Below the pieces are notes generated by a model, which saw only the letters and a program-made list of their open reading frames with translations, searched no databases and was not told where the DNA came from. Below, in pieces: positions 9,261 through 17,570 of a DNA stretch of 38,656 bases (positions within the stretch are counted from its first letter, which is position 1; each line of letters begins with the position of its first letter). The stretch is from a virus: positions 1 through 38,656 of the IMG/VR virus record IMGVR_UViG_3300023093_000067. One strand, written 5' to 3'. The position numbers and the translations under genes are program-made.

Positions 9261-9431
9261 TTACTCCTTCGCAGCGGGTGACTCTGCCTGGGGCTTGGTC
9301 GGCGCCGTTACCGCCTCAACAAGCTTTCGCTCGATCAGCTCTTTGCCCAAGGCGGCAGCCACTTCAAATTCATCGCCGGCACTGTGGGAGCCAAATGGGC
9401 CAGAGATACCGGCCAATGCACGTACTTTCAT
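9261..9431 (-). CDS. small conserved head-tail protein, unknown function
   Basis: The product has 56 residues, starting MKVRALAGISGPFGSHSAGD and ending in an Ala/Pro-rich tail (TKPQAESPAAKE). I chose the ATG at 9431 because TGAGG lies just upstream; a longer frame from 9464 would overlap the head closure gene. It is tightly packed between the head closure and gp10-like genes. Similar short proteins with an AGxxGxxGSHxxGDE pattern occur at this place in other siphophages. Function is not known. Confidence 0.7.
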   Translation of the reverse strand: MKVRALAGISGPFGSHSAGDEFEVAAALGKELIERKLVEAVTAPTKPQAESPAAKE

Positions 9432-9439
9432 AGAAAACC

Positions 9440-9760
9440 TCAGGGGTTGGTGACGCTTGAGCACAACAGCCGAAGCATCGCGGGATCTCGGTCAGGCAGA
9501 GCAGCCTCGACCAGGTATGTACCTCTGCTGTAAGCCAAGCGCATGCCTGCAATTACGTCAGATCGGTACCGGATTTTGATTTCTGCGGTGACAGTAGCTT
9601 CCAGGCGGTCAGCCATCGGAGCCGTCCGGCCAGTCGGGGTGGAGATTTCCGCCCAGAGTTTGCCAATTTCTATCCAGGACTCGTCGAAACCGCCGCCGGG
9701 GCGCTTGACCTTCTGCGACTCCATCAATCCGCAGTGCTTGTTCAGCGGACCTGCTCTCAT
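9440..9760 (-). CDS. head closure protein (Phage_H_T_join, SPP1 gp16-like)
   Basis: The product has 106 residues and starts MRAGPLNKHCGLMESQKVKR. It has the head-tail joining family pattern: LNKHCGLMESQ beta strand, ESWIEIGKLWAEISTPTGRT, then a Glu-rich strand (EATVTAEIKIRYRSDVIAGM) ending with RGTYLVEAALPDRDP. The family plugs the connector after packaging and receives the tail. Its start overlaps the stop of the connector gene by one base. Confidence 0.85.
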   Translation of the reverse strand: MRAGPLNKHCGLMESQKVKRPGGGFDESWIEIGKLWAEISTPTGRTAPMADRLEATVTAEIKIRYRSDVIAGMRLAYSRGTYLVEAALPDRDPAMLRLLCSSVTNP

Positions 9761-10101
9761 CAGACCCCCCAGCCGATACGGTACGGCGTCAGGAGCGAAC
9801 GAGAACCCATGGGCAACTCGCTCGCTGTCACACCAACGACAACGTCTTCACGATTTGCATACAGACTGCCGAGAATCAGCAGGCAGGCCGCCCGAACAGA
9901 AGCGTTGATCAGAATCGGATCAACGCCAGCCGAGCCATTCAGAACAGCAGCTTCGAGAGTCGCCTCATCGACATAAAAGCGGCGGTTCATGAACTGCGAT
10001 GCGCTGTCTTCAGCCGCAGCGAGTAGCAGCTCGACATGGTTACGATCCGCGTCATCAGCACGCACGTGCTGCATCGCTTCATCCGTGCTGATCGCGTTCA
10101 T
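9760..10101 (-). CDS. head-tail connector (HK97 gp6-like)
   Basis: The product has 113 residues from an ATG at 10101 (MNAISTDEAMQHVRADDADR), with GAAGG upstream. An in-frame extension to 10212 lacks a ribosome site and overlaps the previous gene. The family pattern is visible: two helices beginning with HVELLLAAAEDSASQFMNR, then a VDPILINASVRAACLLILG helix and a short C-terminal YRIGWGV. Members form the ring under the portal. The gene lies one base after the stop of the Thr/Ala-rich gene. Confidence 0.85.
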   Translation of the reverse strand: MNAISTDEAMQHVRADDADRNHVELLLAAAEDSASQFMNRRFYVDEATLEAAVLNGSAGVDPILINASVRAACLLILGSLYANREDVVVGVTASELPMGSRSLLTPYRIGWGV

Positions 10102-10102
10102 G

Positions 10103-10513
10103 TCAGACCTTCGGTTTTTTGTCAGTGGCAAGACCGGCAGCGATGAGCGACACGGCATCGTGTTTCGGAGACTTGTAGCCATCACTGCCAGCGCGGCGCA
10201 CTTCCTTACCATCCAGATAACTGCGCAGCGGATAGATGGTGACCTCCGCAGTCGTGCTGGCTTCGGTCAGTTCAGCTTCATGGGCTGCTGCATCGGCGAT
10301 GTCTACCGTTGCATCCGTCGCAACCTGGGTCAGAGCACCTGGCGTTGCAGCTTGGGCTGATGCCGCGCCAGTATCTGATGTCAGTGCATCTTCAGGTGCT
10401 ACCGTCGACGAGGGACTGTCAGCCACGGCAGAGGTTTGAGTAATCGGCTGGGTGGCTGTAGCTGGTTCATTCACTACGGGCTTAGCCTTATGGGTCGTAT
10501 TGGTGCGTGCCAT
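10103..10513 (-). CDS. Thr/Ala-rich protein next to major capsid gene, unknown function
   Basis: The product has 136 residues. The first 85 are low in complexity and rich in Ala, Thr, Ser and acidic residues. A compact C-terminal part follows (VTIYPLRSYLDGKEVRRAGS) ending with DAVSLIAAGLATDKKPKV. It lies between the major capsid and connector genes, where phages may encode decoration, head-fibre or minor head proteins. The order, a flexible linker ahead of a small domain, would suit a capsid appendage. That is inference; I do not recognise the family. Confidence 0.75.
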   Translation of the reverse strand: MARTNTTHKAKPVVNEPATATQPITQTSAVADSPSSTVAPEDALTSDTGAASAQAATPGALTQVATDATVDIADAAAHEAELTEASTTAEVTIYPLRSYLDGKEVRRAGSDGYKSPKHDAVSLIAAGLATDKKPKV

Positions 10514-10568
10514 TTGATGAACTCCTGAGAAGCGAGGCCGCCCGCAGGCGGCGCTCGGTGGTGGGGTA

Positions 10569-11765
10569 TCAGGCGGCGGTAAGGTCGCCGGTCACGAAAG
10601 CTTCGGGACGATACACAGCGAAGGCCAGCCGCTCTTCAGCGCGGATGGACACCATGTTTTTCTCGAAGTCGTCGGCGTTTTCGGTCGAGATCAGAACTTC
10701 GATACCCATGCGGTCGTAGATCTGCGCGGCGAGGCTGAATGCGCCCACCAGGAACTGGTTCTGCACAATGGCTGGAGTTTCAACCACCGGCAGATTCCAC
10801 AGGCGTGGAGTGGTGCCGTCCTGAGGCTTGCCGATGATGTAACGGCCGTCGCCATCCTTCAGCAGCTCAATCGCAGCCCAGTCGATCGGGTTGAGCACTA
10901 TGCCAGTGGATGGGAATTCAGCCAGCATGGCCTGCAGGAGCGCTAGGCGGATGCGGTCAATGCGTTGTTCAGCTTCGACAACAATGCCGCCAGGGGCAGC
11001 GTAGGCCTGAGCCTGGGGAATGATGCCCTTGAGGTTGTTGCCTGTGCCATTGCCGTAGAGCAACTGCGCTTCTTCAGCCATCAGCAAGCCGTAGCGCGCA
11101 CGCGCATCGATGTAGCTTTGCAGGGCAGACGCGTCATCCAGAATCTGACGGCTACCTTTGAACAAGTGAGCGATGGTGCGCACGTTCGCGTTTTCCAGCG
11201 CGAAGGTCAGCTCACTGTACGGCTTGGCCAAGCCCTCACCAACGATGGCAGCATTGTTGGTGAAGCCGGTTTCGCGCACGTACTCGACGGAGCTGCTGCC
11301 CGTGGTACCTGGGGCCACCAGATCGCGGATGGTCAGGCGGCGCTGCGGCGCCAGGATCACGCCGACGCGCTCGCCTTGGACCAGGGCGCCGCCGGAAGTC
11401 GGGGCAGAGGTAATGGCAGCGCGAGGAACTTCAACACGTCGCGAGCCACGGAAGGAACTCGTAACGCCCTCTTCTGCCATTTTGGTCGCGACCATGTCGC
11501 CAGCCGACTGCTGAACACCAGGTTCTTGGCGTTTACCAGCATTCACCAGCTTCTGTTCCGCTTCCTGCATGCGCGCCTGCAGCTCGCCCTGCTTCATCAG
11601 CAGTTCGTCCACCTTGCCGCGGGTTTCAGCCTGCATTTCACCCGAGGCTTTGATTTCCTTCTCGGTTCGCTCGGCATAGGTTTTGATCTGATCGCCAACG
11701 GCTTTCAAGTCGGCCTGGGTTTGTTTCTGGGAAGCTTCAATTTGTGCGTAATCAGGAGCTGGCAT
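10569..11765 (-). CDS. major capsid protein (HK97 fold)
   Basis: The product has 398 residues from an ATG at 11765 with AAGGAC ahead; the longer frame to 11801 runs through a terminator hairpin. Residues 1 to about 100 are a Gln/Lys/Glu-rich coiled coil (delta/scaffold domain). The HK97 core follows (VPRAAITSAPTSGGALVQGE, then VRETGFTNNAAIVGEGLAKP). The C-terminus has the family's GAFSLAAQIYDRMGIEVLIS and RAEERLAFAVYRPEAFV. In HK97-type phages the delta domain is removed by the prohead protease, here the upstream ClpP-like gene. A cut between the coiled coil and the core near residue 105-120 is likely but not shown. Confidence 0.95.
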   Translation of the reverse strand: MPAPDYAQIEASQKQTQADLKAVGDQIKTYAERTEKEIKASGEMQAETRGKVDELLMKQGELQARMQEAEQKLVNAGKRQEPGVQQSAGDMVATKMAEEGVTSSFRGSRRVEVPRAAITSAPTSGGALVQGERVGVILAPQRRLTIRDLVAPGTTGSSSVEYVRETGFTNNAAIVGEGLAKPYSELTFALENANVRTIAHLFKGSRQILDDASALQSYIDARARYGLLMAEEAQLLYGNGTGNNLKGIIPQAQAYAAPGGIVVEAEQRIDRIRLALLQAMLAEFPSTGIVLNPIDWAAIELLKDGDGRYIIGKPQDGTTPRLWNLPVVETPAIVQNQFLVGAFSLAAQIYDRMGIEVLISTENADDFEKNMVSIRAEERLAFAVYRPEAFVTGDLTAA

Positions 11766-11788
11766 GTTTTTTGGTCCTTTCAGATATG

Positions 11789-11812
11789 AAAAAACCGCCA
11801 CTCGGGCGGTTT
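11789..11812 (-). terminator. rho-independent terminator ahead of major capsid gene
   Basis: Arms AAACCGCC and GGCGGTTT (8 bp, 5-nt loop) are followed on the minus strand by six T residues. It lies between the protease gene and the capsid gene ribosome site. It could terminate, act as an attenuator, or protect the capsid mRNA 5' end. Confidence 0.75.
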
Positions 11813-11836
11813 GTAATCGGTTGCGGATTCAGTCGC

Positions 11837-12700
11837 TTAGCCGCCAGGGAACAGTCCCCGGAGTGCTGACGCCTGATTTGCGGTTTCTTCAAACGCGGAT
11901 ACATCAAGGGCAGCGCTAGGCATACCCGGCACGACAGCGCGAGGCTTGTCGCCGCCAGCAGCGCTAGGCGTGCCGGTCTTGATTTCAGAAATAAGCTTGC
12001 GACGTTCGCTGCGGGGCATGCCCGACTTCGCCAGCGCGGCGTCCAGTTTCCGAGCCGAATGCGCCTGGGCTTGTTCGTCATCAGGGACTTCTGCAACTTC
12101 GGCGGCGGAAATAAGCCCCGTCGCGAAGCCCTTCTCAACTGCGTTCGCGCCGTTCATGTAGGTCTCGGCGTCGAGCATTTTTTCAACCGTCTTTTCGTCC
12201 TGCCCACTGGTGTCCGAATACAGGCTGATCATCGCGCGATCAAATTCCTCCATCGTGTCGGCCAGTTCGCGGATCGCATGGCGATTACCGGCGTAGTAGG
12301 TCCAGCAGTTGTGGATCATGAGGAAGGCCGTCTTGGCCACTTCCCGCTTGTTCCCGGCCATTGCGATTACCGACGCGGCCGAAGCTGCCAGGCCAAGCAC
12401 CTTGATGGTGATTTCCTGCGAGTGCTCAAGGAGACGGTTGTAGATCGCGATCCCCTCAAACATGTCGCCACCAGGGGAGTTGATGTAGACCGTGACGGGC
12501 TTGTCGCCAATGGCGCGCAGAGCAGCGTCTACACGCTTGAGCGTAACGCCATCACCGTACCAGTCTTCACCGATGATTCCGTACATGGTGATGGTGTCGG
12601 TACCGGCTTCCAGTGCAGCGCGAAGGTCCGGATTCCACATATCGAGCGCACGAGGGCTCAGCTCACAGCGAAAGCTGCCGGCCTTAATGTTCAGCTGCAT
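11837..12700 (-). CDS. ClpP-like prohead protease
   Basis: The product has 287 residues. A ClpP fold spans about residues 35-200, with an INSPGGDMFEG motif (73-83), nucleophile Ser107 in GLAASAAS, and His130 in LMIHNCW. An Asp for the triad lies further on. The C-terminal 90 residues (from about 200) are charged and Ala/Pro-rich and may act as scaffold or linker. Phages with the Clp-type protease use it to mature the prohead and capsid subunit. It is located portal - protease - capsid, the standard order. Confidence 0.93.
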   Translation of the reverse strand: MQLNIKAGSFRCELSPRALDMWNPDLRAALEAGTDTITMYGIIGEDWYGDGVTLKRVDAALRAIGDKPVTVYINSPGGDMFEGIAIYNRLLEHSQEITIKVLGLAASAASVIAMAGNKREVAKTAFLMIHNCWTYYAGNRHAIRELADTMEEFDRAMISLYSDTSGQDEKTVEKMLDAETYMNGANAVEKGFATGLISAAEVAEVPDDEQAQAHSARKLDAALAKSGMPRSERRKLISEIKTGTPSAAGGDKPRAVVPGMPSAALDVSAFEETANQASALRGLFPGG

Positions 12701-12702
12701 GG

Positions 12703-14004
12703 TTACTCCTGATTCTGGCCAAGCCAGTTTTTAAGGGCGGCCTGCGCGGCTTGGCCATCGGTTGAATTGCCCAACTTGTCGATGGGCGCCAGGTTGGTCT
12801 GCACAGTGAGCACCGCAGCGTTTCCGCCATGGCGAGGCAGGTTTTCTTTAATTCGGCACTCATCGCGGGTCATGATCCCGTTCTGGGTCATCTTGCTGTA
12901 CCACTCAGCACGTCCGGCGCTGTCGGCCTTGAGAAAGGCTTCTAGCGAATATTCTGCATAATGTGACTGCCGCTCGACTGGCGTCAGAAGCCGCTTGTTC
13001 ACACACTGCTGGATCTGATTGGTGATCGAACTGATGCTGAATGTCAGAAAGGCGATCATCTGTTGTTCGAGGCCTGTTCCCCAGTTGCTGCCGGAATCCG
13101 TCTTGCCAACCATCCAGGGTGGGACGCCAAACCAGCGGCAGACTTCTTCAATGCTGTATGACCTGGACTCCAAGAGCTGGGCGTCAACCGGGTCAATACC
13201 GATGGACTCTGGGGTGATCCCCTGCTCAAGCACAGGGGACCGACCAGCATTCAGCGCGCCTGATATCTGCTTCACATAGTCGCGAAACTCATCACGCTGC
13301 TCAGGCTTCAGTATCCGGTCAACCTTGAAAGCCACCGCCGGTAACAACCCGTTCTTGAAGGTGCCGTTCGCCGCATCATCAGCCGACATCGCGGCGCCGA
13401 AAACGTCAGCACCGTAACGGATAGCCGAAAGCCCCACTCGACCATCAAGACTGAACGCCGGGATGTGAAGCATATTTTGGCGGTCGATCTGTCGCCGCGC
13501 ACCCTTCCTTGGCCTGTACCAGTAAGTGATTCGACCTTCGTCATCAAGGTCAAGATCAACTCGCGATGGAAGGAGGAAATCCAGTGCGACGATACGAGAG
13601 CCAATGCGCAGAATCTCCGCGAAAGCGTTTCCGCGCAGCAACATAGCGGCAACCATCGCCTGCCAGAACTGAAACGCCGTCATGTCCTCGTTGGGACTGT
13701 TGTGGATAACGTCATACAAACCAAAGTCGCGCGCGTCCTTACGGCCACCATCGACTTCACGGCGATAGACACCGAGCGGAAGACCCGCAACCGAAGTCGA
13801 GATGATCCGTACGCAGGCCCAAACGGCCGAAAGCTGCATCGCATTGTCGACGGTTACAGTCTTTCCGGAGCTGGACTGACCGCCGAGGAACTGGCCCCAG
13901 AACCCACCATCACTCAGCTTGATGGACTTTCCGAACCATTCGCCCAGTGAGGCTTTTGGCTTGCTGGCTGCTCGGCCAATCACGGCCGATAAGGATTTAG
14001 TCAC
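12703..14004 (-). CDS. portal protein (HK97 gp3-like)
   Basis: The product has 433 residues and begins with a GTG at 14004, inside the end of the small membrane gene (overlap GTGACTAA). Family motifs are VDNAMQLSAVWACVRIISTS, YDVIHNSPNEDMTAFQFWQ, a VEEVCRWFGVPP-like run (SIEEVCRWFGVPPWMVG), and the C-terminal NLPRHGG segment. It forms the dodecameric ring through which terminase packages DNA. Members usually have 380-450 residues. Confidence 0.93.
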   Translation of the reverse strand: MTKSLSAVIGRAASKPKASLGEWFGKSIKLSDGGFWGQFLGGQSSSGKTVTVDNAMQLSAVWACVRIISTSVAGLPLGVYRREVDGGRKDARDFGLYDVIHNSPNEDMTAFQFWQAMVAAMLLRGNAFAEILRIGSRIVALDFLLPSRVDLDLDDEGRITYWYRPRKGARRQIDRQNMLHIPAFSLDGRVGLSAIRYGADVFGAAMSADDAANGTFKNGLLPAVAFKVDRILKPEQRDEFRDYVKQISGALNAGRSPVLEQGITPESIGIDPVDAQLLESRSYSIEEVCRWFGVPPWMVGKTDSGSNWGTGLEQQMIAFLTFSISSITNQIQQCVNKRLLTPVERQSHYAEYSLEAFLKADSAGRAEWYSKMTQNGIMTRDECRIKENLPRHGGNAAVLTVQTNLAPIDKLGNSTDGQAAQAALKNWLGQNQE

Positions 14005-14158
14005 CTGTCAGCCCCTTGCGCACAAAACCAGCGATTAGAAGTAAAGAAGTTCCGCCCGCCAGCAAAGACCAGCCCAAACCAAACAGGACATAGACACCGC
14101 TGACACCCACGGCGAACCCAGCCAAAGCGGTAAAGATGTATACGTGCAGTGGATTCAT
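13997..14158 (-). CDS. small two-span membrane protein between terminase and portal
   Basis: The product has 53 residues, starting MNPLHVYIFTALAGFAVGVS. Two hydrophobic spans (HVYIFTALAGFAVGVSGVYV and LGWSLLAGGTSLLLIAGFV) are separated by a short turn, and the C-terminus is basic. The start overlaps the large terminase stop as ATGA and the stop overlaps the portal start, so it is coupled on both sides. Short membrane ORFs at this position recur in HK97-like phages. The role is unknown; a second frame over the same bases has no such pattern. Confidence 0.75.
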   Translation of the reverse strand: MNPLHVYIFTALAGFAVGVSGVYVLFGLGWSLLAGGTSLLLIAGFVRKGLTGD

Positions 14159-15843
14159 ACGATGATCGGATTCCGAATGGCGGCCATGAAGTCGTCATTC
14201 CCCCGGCCTTCAGGGTTCAAGGAAATCAAGGTCACAGCGTTGAAGAGAGCCATCAGAGGGTCAATCTTGGCCGACCCGCTGGCTTGCTTGGTGATCAGTA
14301 TCGAATTGGCGCGAGGTTCGACTTTGGCGTTGCCAACACACCAGGCCATCATTGGGCGGCCGGCGTGTTTCATTCCCCCTTCTGCCAGCTTGCGTTCGGC
14401 GGTCTTAATGGCGCCGCCAAGTTTCCAGCCCTGGCTGATCGCTACAATTTTTTCGGCGGGAATCTCCCGCTCGATCATGGCGTCGTAAATCGCGCCAATG
14501 CCTACCGGGTCAACACCCACTTTGTCGAGCAGGCCCGAAGCCTCGATCTGTTCGACGAGATCGGCGACATCTGAAACGTCGTCGCCAATGCGGATGGATA
14601 ACGTGAGGTCTCCATCCTTTTCGAAGTCGTGGAAGCGCGGAGCTTCGGACTTTCGCCGCTCAAGCACCGAAGGGTGCGCCCAGGCATGAGTCCAAACCAG
14701 CCAGTCCCGAGTTCGTTTGTCACGGCCCACCGCGGCGAATCCCAGCAAGTCATCAAGGCCGCCACCATCAATGCCGACGTCTATGACCTCTGACATCGCG
14801 ATGAGCATGTCCAGCGTCAGCACGGGCACCGCTGCGGCTGCCCAAAAGTCCGCGCCTGCCCATCGATCAGAACGTAACGCCAGACCGATCTCAACGTTCA
14901 GATGCTTGGACATAAAGCCCAGCACTTCTGCCTCGCCCGCCTCTTCGGCTTTTTTCATTTCCCGAATCAGAAACTTCTCGCTCACCGAATACCCCATGTT
15001 TGGGTTGGTGATGTAAAAGTTTTCCGGGTTTCGGTGTTCTTTTGCATCCAGGATGCGTTGAGGAAACTCGTAGATGACCGGCAAGAAATTCGGGTCGATG
15101 ATCGTGCCGTCGCGTACGCCCCGGGCGTACTGCAGCTTTTCCCGAAACACGCCCGCCGGCGGCTGGTCCGACTGGGTGGTCAGGTAAATAACAAACCCTT
15201 CCGGCCTTGAGGCCAGTCCGCCGGTCGCCTCACGCAGCATGTTCGCGGCATGCGGGTTCTTACCGAACAGGTGAAGCTCGTCAACGAGAACGACAGCCGC
15301 CTTTTTTCCGCCTACCGTATTCTGATCCGCAGCGACGACCTTCAGAGTCGCACCAGACTCTCGATGGGTGATCGTGCGCAGGTGGTCCTGCACGTGCAAC
15401 AGAGCCGACAGCTCTTCGTCATGCTTGACCATGTCGCGGGCCGGGGCGTAGGCGTTATTCGCGACCTCGATCGTCGGTGCAAGGATGATGAATTCTGCCG
15501 ACTGCCTCCAGTTCCTGATCAGGACGGTGAGCATGATTGCTGCGGCAACGGTGCTTTTTGCGTTCTTCTTGCTGATGAGCAGGAAGAACTCTTGAATCAG
15601 TCGCTCCCCGGTATCGCCGTTGTACGCGCCGAAAATTGCCCCGGCCAAGTCCGCTATCCACGGAGCACAGGAGTCCCCAATCAGAGGGCTACCAGGTGCG
15701 TCCACAATTTTCAGGTCGTTCAGGACCTGCATGCAGGCCTCTGCCTCAGCTGGAAACAGCGGCGGGAACGGCACAAGTGACTGCCGGTTGACGATTCGCG
15801 ACTCCCAATCGGGGCACGACGTGTCCCAAGTAGGTTCGCTCAA
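14155..15843 (-). CDS. terL: terminase large subunit
   Basis: The product has 562 residues of the Terminase_1 / HK97 type. The ATPase is N-terminal: a variant Walker A LISKKNAKST at 89-98, and Walker B VVLVDE at 184-189 followed by HLFG. The nuclease domain begins near VIDVGIDGGGLDDLLGFAAV with metal-binding Asp residues. The protein translocates DNA into the prohead and cuts the concatemer. Its start lies one base after the small subunit's stop. The HK97-type terminase together with the neighbouring HNH nuclease points to cos packaging. Confidence 0.95.
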   Translation of the reverse strand: MSEPTWDTSCPDWESRIVNRQSLVPFPPLFPAEAEACMQVLNDLKIVDAPGSPLIGDSCAPWIADLAGAIFGAYNGDTGERLIQEFFLLISKKNAKSTVAAAIMLTVLIRNWRQSAEFIILAPTIEVANNAYAPARDMVKHDEELSALLHVQDHLRTITHRESGATLKVVAADQNTVGGKKAAVVLVDELHLFGKNPHAANMLREATGGLASRPEGFVIYLTTQSDQPPAGVFREKLQYARGVRDGTIIDPNFLPVIYEFPQRILDAKEHRNPENFYITNPNMGYSVSEKFLIREMKKAEEAGEAEVLGFMSKHLNVEIGLALRSDRWAGADFWAAAAVPVLTLDMLIAMSEVIDVGIDGGGLDDLLGFAAVGRDKRTRDWLVWTHAWAHPSVLERRKSEAPRFHDFEKDGDLTLSIRIGDDVSDVADLVEQIEASGLLDKVGVDPVGIGAIYDAMIEREIPAEKIVAISQGWKLGGAIKTAERKLAEGGMKHAGRPMMAWCVGNAKVEPRANSILITKQASGSAKIDPLMALFNAVTLISLNPEGRGNDDFMAAIRNPIIV

Positions 15844-16359
15844 TTATTTCACCGATCGTAAATGGCCAGGGGGTGGTGGGGATGCACCAAACTTTCCTTT
15901 CGATGCAGACTTGGCGGCATTTTCCTTTTCTTCTTTCTTGCCGCCCTCACCTTTGCGGGGATGAATGAACGGCATCAACGCCTTCGCTGCATCGACACGT
16001 AGTTTCGAGTCGGTTTCGAAGTCATTCATCGTGGCAAGTAAGAACTCTTTGGGATCAGTGAAGCGAATGGCCCTGCTGAAGTCGAAGCTCGCTTCGCCAT
16101 GGTCCTGCGTTGCTGCTTCGTTCGGAGCAGCCCGGCTTTCTACCGCTTTTGGTGGTGCGTCGCCTTTAACAAATTTGTTAACTTTTTTGTTAACTGCTAG
16201 GGCGCCCAGTGCGGCGATGACGTAAGGGTCTTTTGCGAGTCGCGCGCCAGCCTGCGGAGCGCTGGAAGCCGCATAACCTGCGGCTATCGCTGCATCTTTA
16301 TTAGACGCACCTTCCCTCTTGGCAGAGACGAATGCCTGCTTTTTTGGGGTCAGTGCCAT
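15844..16359 (-). CDS. terS: terminase small subunit
   Basis: The product has 171 residues. The N-terminal LTPKKQAFVSAKREGASNKD followed by AAIAAGYAASSAPQAGARL is the DNA-binding HTH of the Terminase_2 family. Near the C-terminus are the assembly helices (FLLATMNDFETDSKLRVDAA, then KALMPFIHPRKGEGGKKEE). The middle contains a low-complexity linker. It recognises the packaging site and loads the large subunit. Confidence 0.92.
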   Translation of the reverse strand: MALTPKKQAFVSAKREGASNKDAAIAAGYAASSAPQAGARLAKDPYVIAALGALAVNKKVNKFVKGDAPPKAVESRAAPNEAATQDHGEASFDFSRAIRFTDPKEFLLATMNDFETDSKLRVDAAKALMPFIHPRKGEGGKKEEKENAAKSASKGKFGASPPPPGHLRSVK

Positions 16360-16520
16360 TTAACAAAAAACCTATGAGGGGGAAAAAATCTCTACGTGCG
16401 GTCGGGGGCGGTGTCCGGCACCAAAGGTCCCACGGTTTCGACCCGCCCCGCCGGGGCAGTGACGTGCCACACGGAAAACGGGGCGTTTTCTTCTCTTTGA
16501 AGCACGCCATTGACGTGCCT
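16360..16520 (-). other. gene-free GC-rich interval, candidate cos region
   Basis: No plausible gene lies between the HNH nuclease and the terminase small subunit. The interval is G/C-rich, with inverted arms GGGGCGG (16405-16411) and CCGCCCC (16443-16449) and an A-rich stretch near the terS ribosome site. In cos phages of this layout the cos site lies just ahead of terS. The exact cut cannot be seen from sequence. Confidence 0.35.
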
Positions 16521-16838
16521 CTAGCACCCACCTTGCGCCGCCTCTCGCGCCGTCTTCGCCTGGTGGCAAGGAACGCACAGTGCCTGCAGGTTGGCATCAT
16601 CATCAGTCCCGCCTTGGGCGATGTTGACGATGTGGTCAACTTCGAGATCCAGCGTGACGAGCTGGCAGACTTGGCAGGTGTACTTGTCGCGGATCAGGAT
16701 CAGTTCGCGCTTTCGCCGCCATGGGCGACCGCCCCTTCCATTACCCCAACCACGCTCGCCGTCGGGGCTTGATGCTGTCCCCAGCTGCCGACCTTGAACC
16801 TCTTTGAAGCGCGGTTTGATTGTGGTCAGCCTGCTCAT
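16521..16838 (-). CDS. HNH endonuclease
   Basis: The product has 105 residues. A zinc-binding HNH core is clear: two Cys in DKYTCQVCQ, then LEVDHIVNIAQGGTDDDANL, then LCVPCH with the second pair of Cys and the final His. The N-terminus is basic. In HK97-like cos phages an HNH protein next to terminase is required for cos cleavage together with TerL. The adjacency here supports the same role. GGAG lies 9 bases before the ATG. Confidence 0.92.
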   Translation of the reverse strand: MSRLTTIKPRFKEVQGRQLGTASSPDGERGWGNGRGGRPWRRKRELILIRDKYTCQVCQLVTLDLEVDHIVNIAQGGTDDDANLQALCVPCHQAKTAREAAQGGC

Positions 16839-16861
16839 GAGTCAATCTCCAAGCGTGCGCA

Positions 16862-17080
16862 TCAATTGCCGACAAGCCTGACCATTTCGCCATCGATGGA
16901 AAACTCAACCCGCAGCACAGCGAGGGAGTCAGGCTCCTGATGCAATGACACACGCATCTGACCGCCCAAGACTTCACCACTGAATGCGTCGTGCAAGCAG
17001 ACATGAATGCCGTCCTGCTTGATGAGCAAGGGCCGAGCCGACAACAGGTAACTGAGGCGAGACTGTTCAGACCGTTTCAT
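16862..17080 (-). CDS. hypothetical phage protein
   Basis: The product has 72 residues, starting MKRSEQSRLSYLLSARPLLI. I do not recognise the family. It is probably a small beta-rich protein (IHVCLHDAFSGEVLGGQMRV, then LAVLRVEFSIDGEMVRLVG). It lies in line with the lysis and packaging genes, with 23 bases to the HNH start. The ribosome site is weak, so the start is uncertain. Confidence 0.6.
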   Translation of the reverse strand: MKRSEQSRLSYLLSARPLLIKQDGIHVCLHDAFSGEVLGGQMRVSLHQEPDSLAVLRVEFSIDGEMVRLVGN

Positions 17081-17126
17081 CAGCAGTCACCCGCTCGATC
17101 TGGATTGCCAGCAGATTGTCGAGGTG

Positions 17127-17564
17127 TTAGCCCAGGCGATCACACAACGCTGTGTCCTCCTTCACACCAGCCTCGGTCATCTGCTGATGTTCGTCACGCA
17201 GCATGCCCACAGTAGTGGAGATGGCAGACTCAAGCGGGTCGATGACATACCCGGTAGTGAAGCCGCTCAGAACTTCGATGCTCTGCTCGGCCGGGTCATA
17301 AGTCATCGCAAAGATGTCACCCTTGCAAGGGTAGATCTCACCCTTCACGCCAGTGATCAGCATGTCACCGCGTTCAAAGCGCATCGTGCCTTCAAGCGTG
17401 GGGATCAAGTAGCAGTCGTCGTTCTCATGGGTGATGCCATGACCGGCGTACTCGAATGACCAAGCCATGCCACGCTGGATGTTTGCGCTATTGGCCAAGC
17501 CATAGGCGACCAGCTCATCAAAGGTGATGGCTTCGACTACTACTGCCTTCTTACGAAATTTCAT
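17127..17564 (-). CDS. phage protein with PGDYG-like motif
   Basis: The product has 145 residues. It begins MKFRKKAVVVEAITFDELVA and contains TLEGTMRFERGDMLITGVKG followed by EIYPCKGDIFAMTYDP. This is a widespread phage/prophage family (usual form: K-x-R-K-K-P-V, then GD-x-I, GVKGE-x-YPC-x-PDIF). The C-terminal 40 residues are extra. The function of the family is not established. It lies 6 bases after the 42-residue gene, within the lysis-packaging stretch. Confidence 0.8.
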   Translation of the reverse strand: MKFRKKAVVVEAITFDELVAYGLANSANIQRGMAWSFEYAGHGITHENDDCYLIPTLEGTMRFERGDMLITGVKGEIYPCKGDIFAMTYDPAEQSIEVLSGFTTGYVIDPLESAISTTVGMLRDEHQQMTEAGVKEDTALCDRLG

Positions 17565-17570
17565 AGGGGC

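Noticed and set aside
10965-11789. Plus-strand open frame of 274 codons
   Set aside because: Mirror frame of the major capsid gene, whose identity is secure; no ribosome site or domain in the mirror frame.
12059-12712. Plus-strand open frame of 217 codons
   Set aside because: Mirror frame of the ClpP-like protease gene.
15250-15780. Plus-strand open frame of 176 codons
   Set aside because: Mirror frame of the terminase ATPase region.
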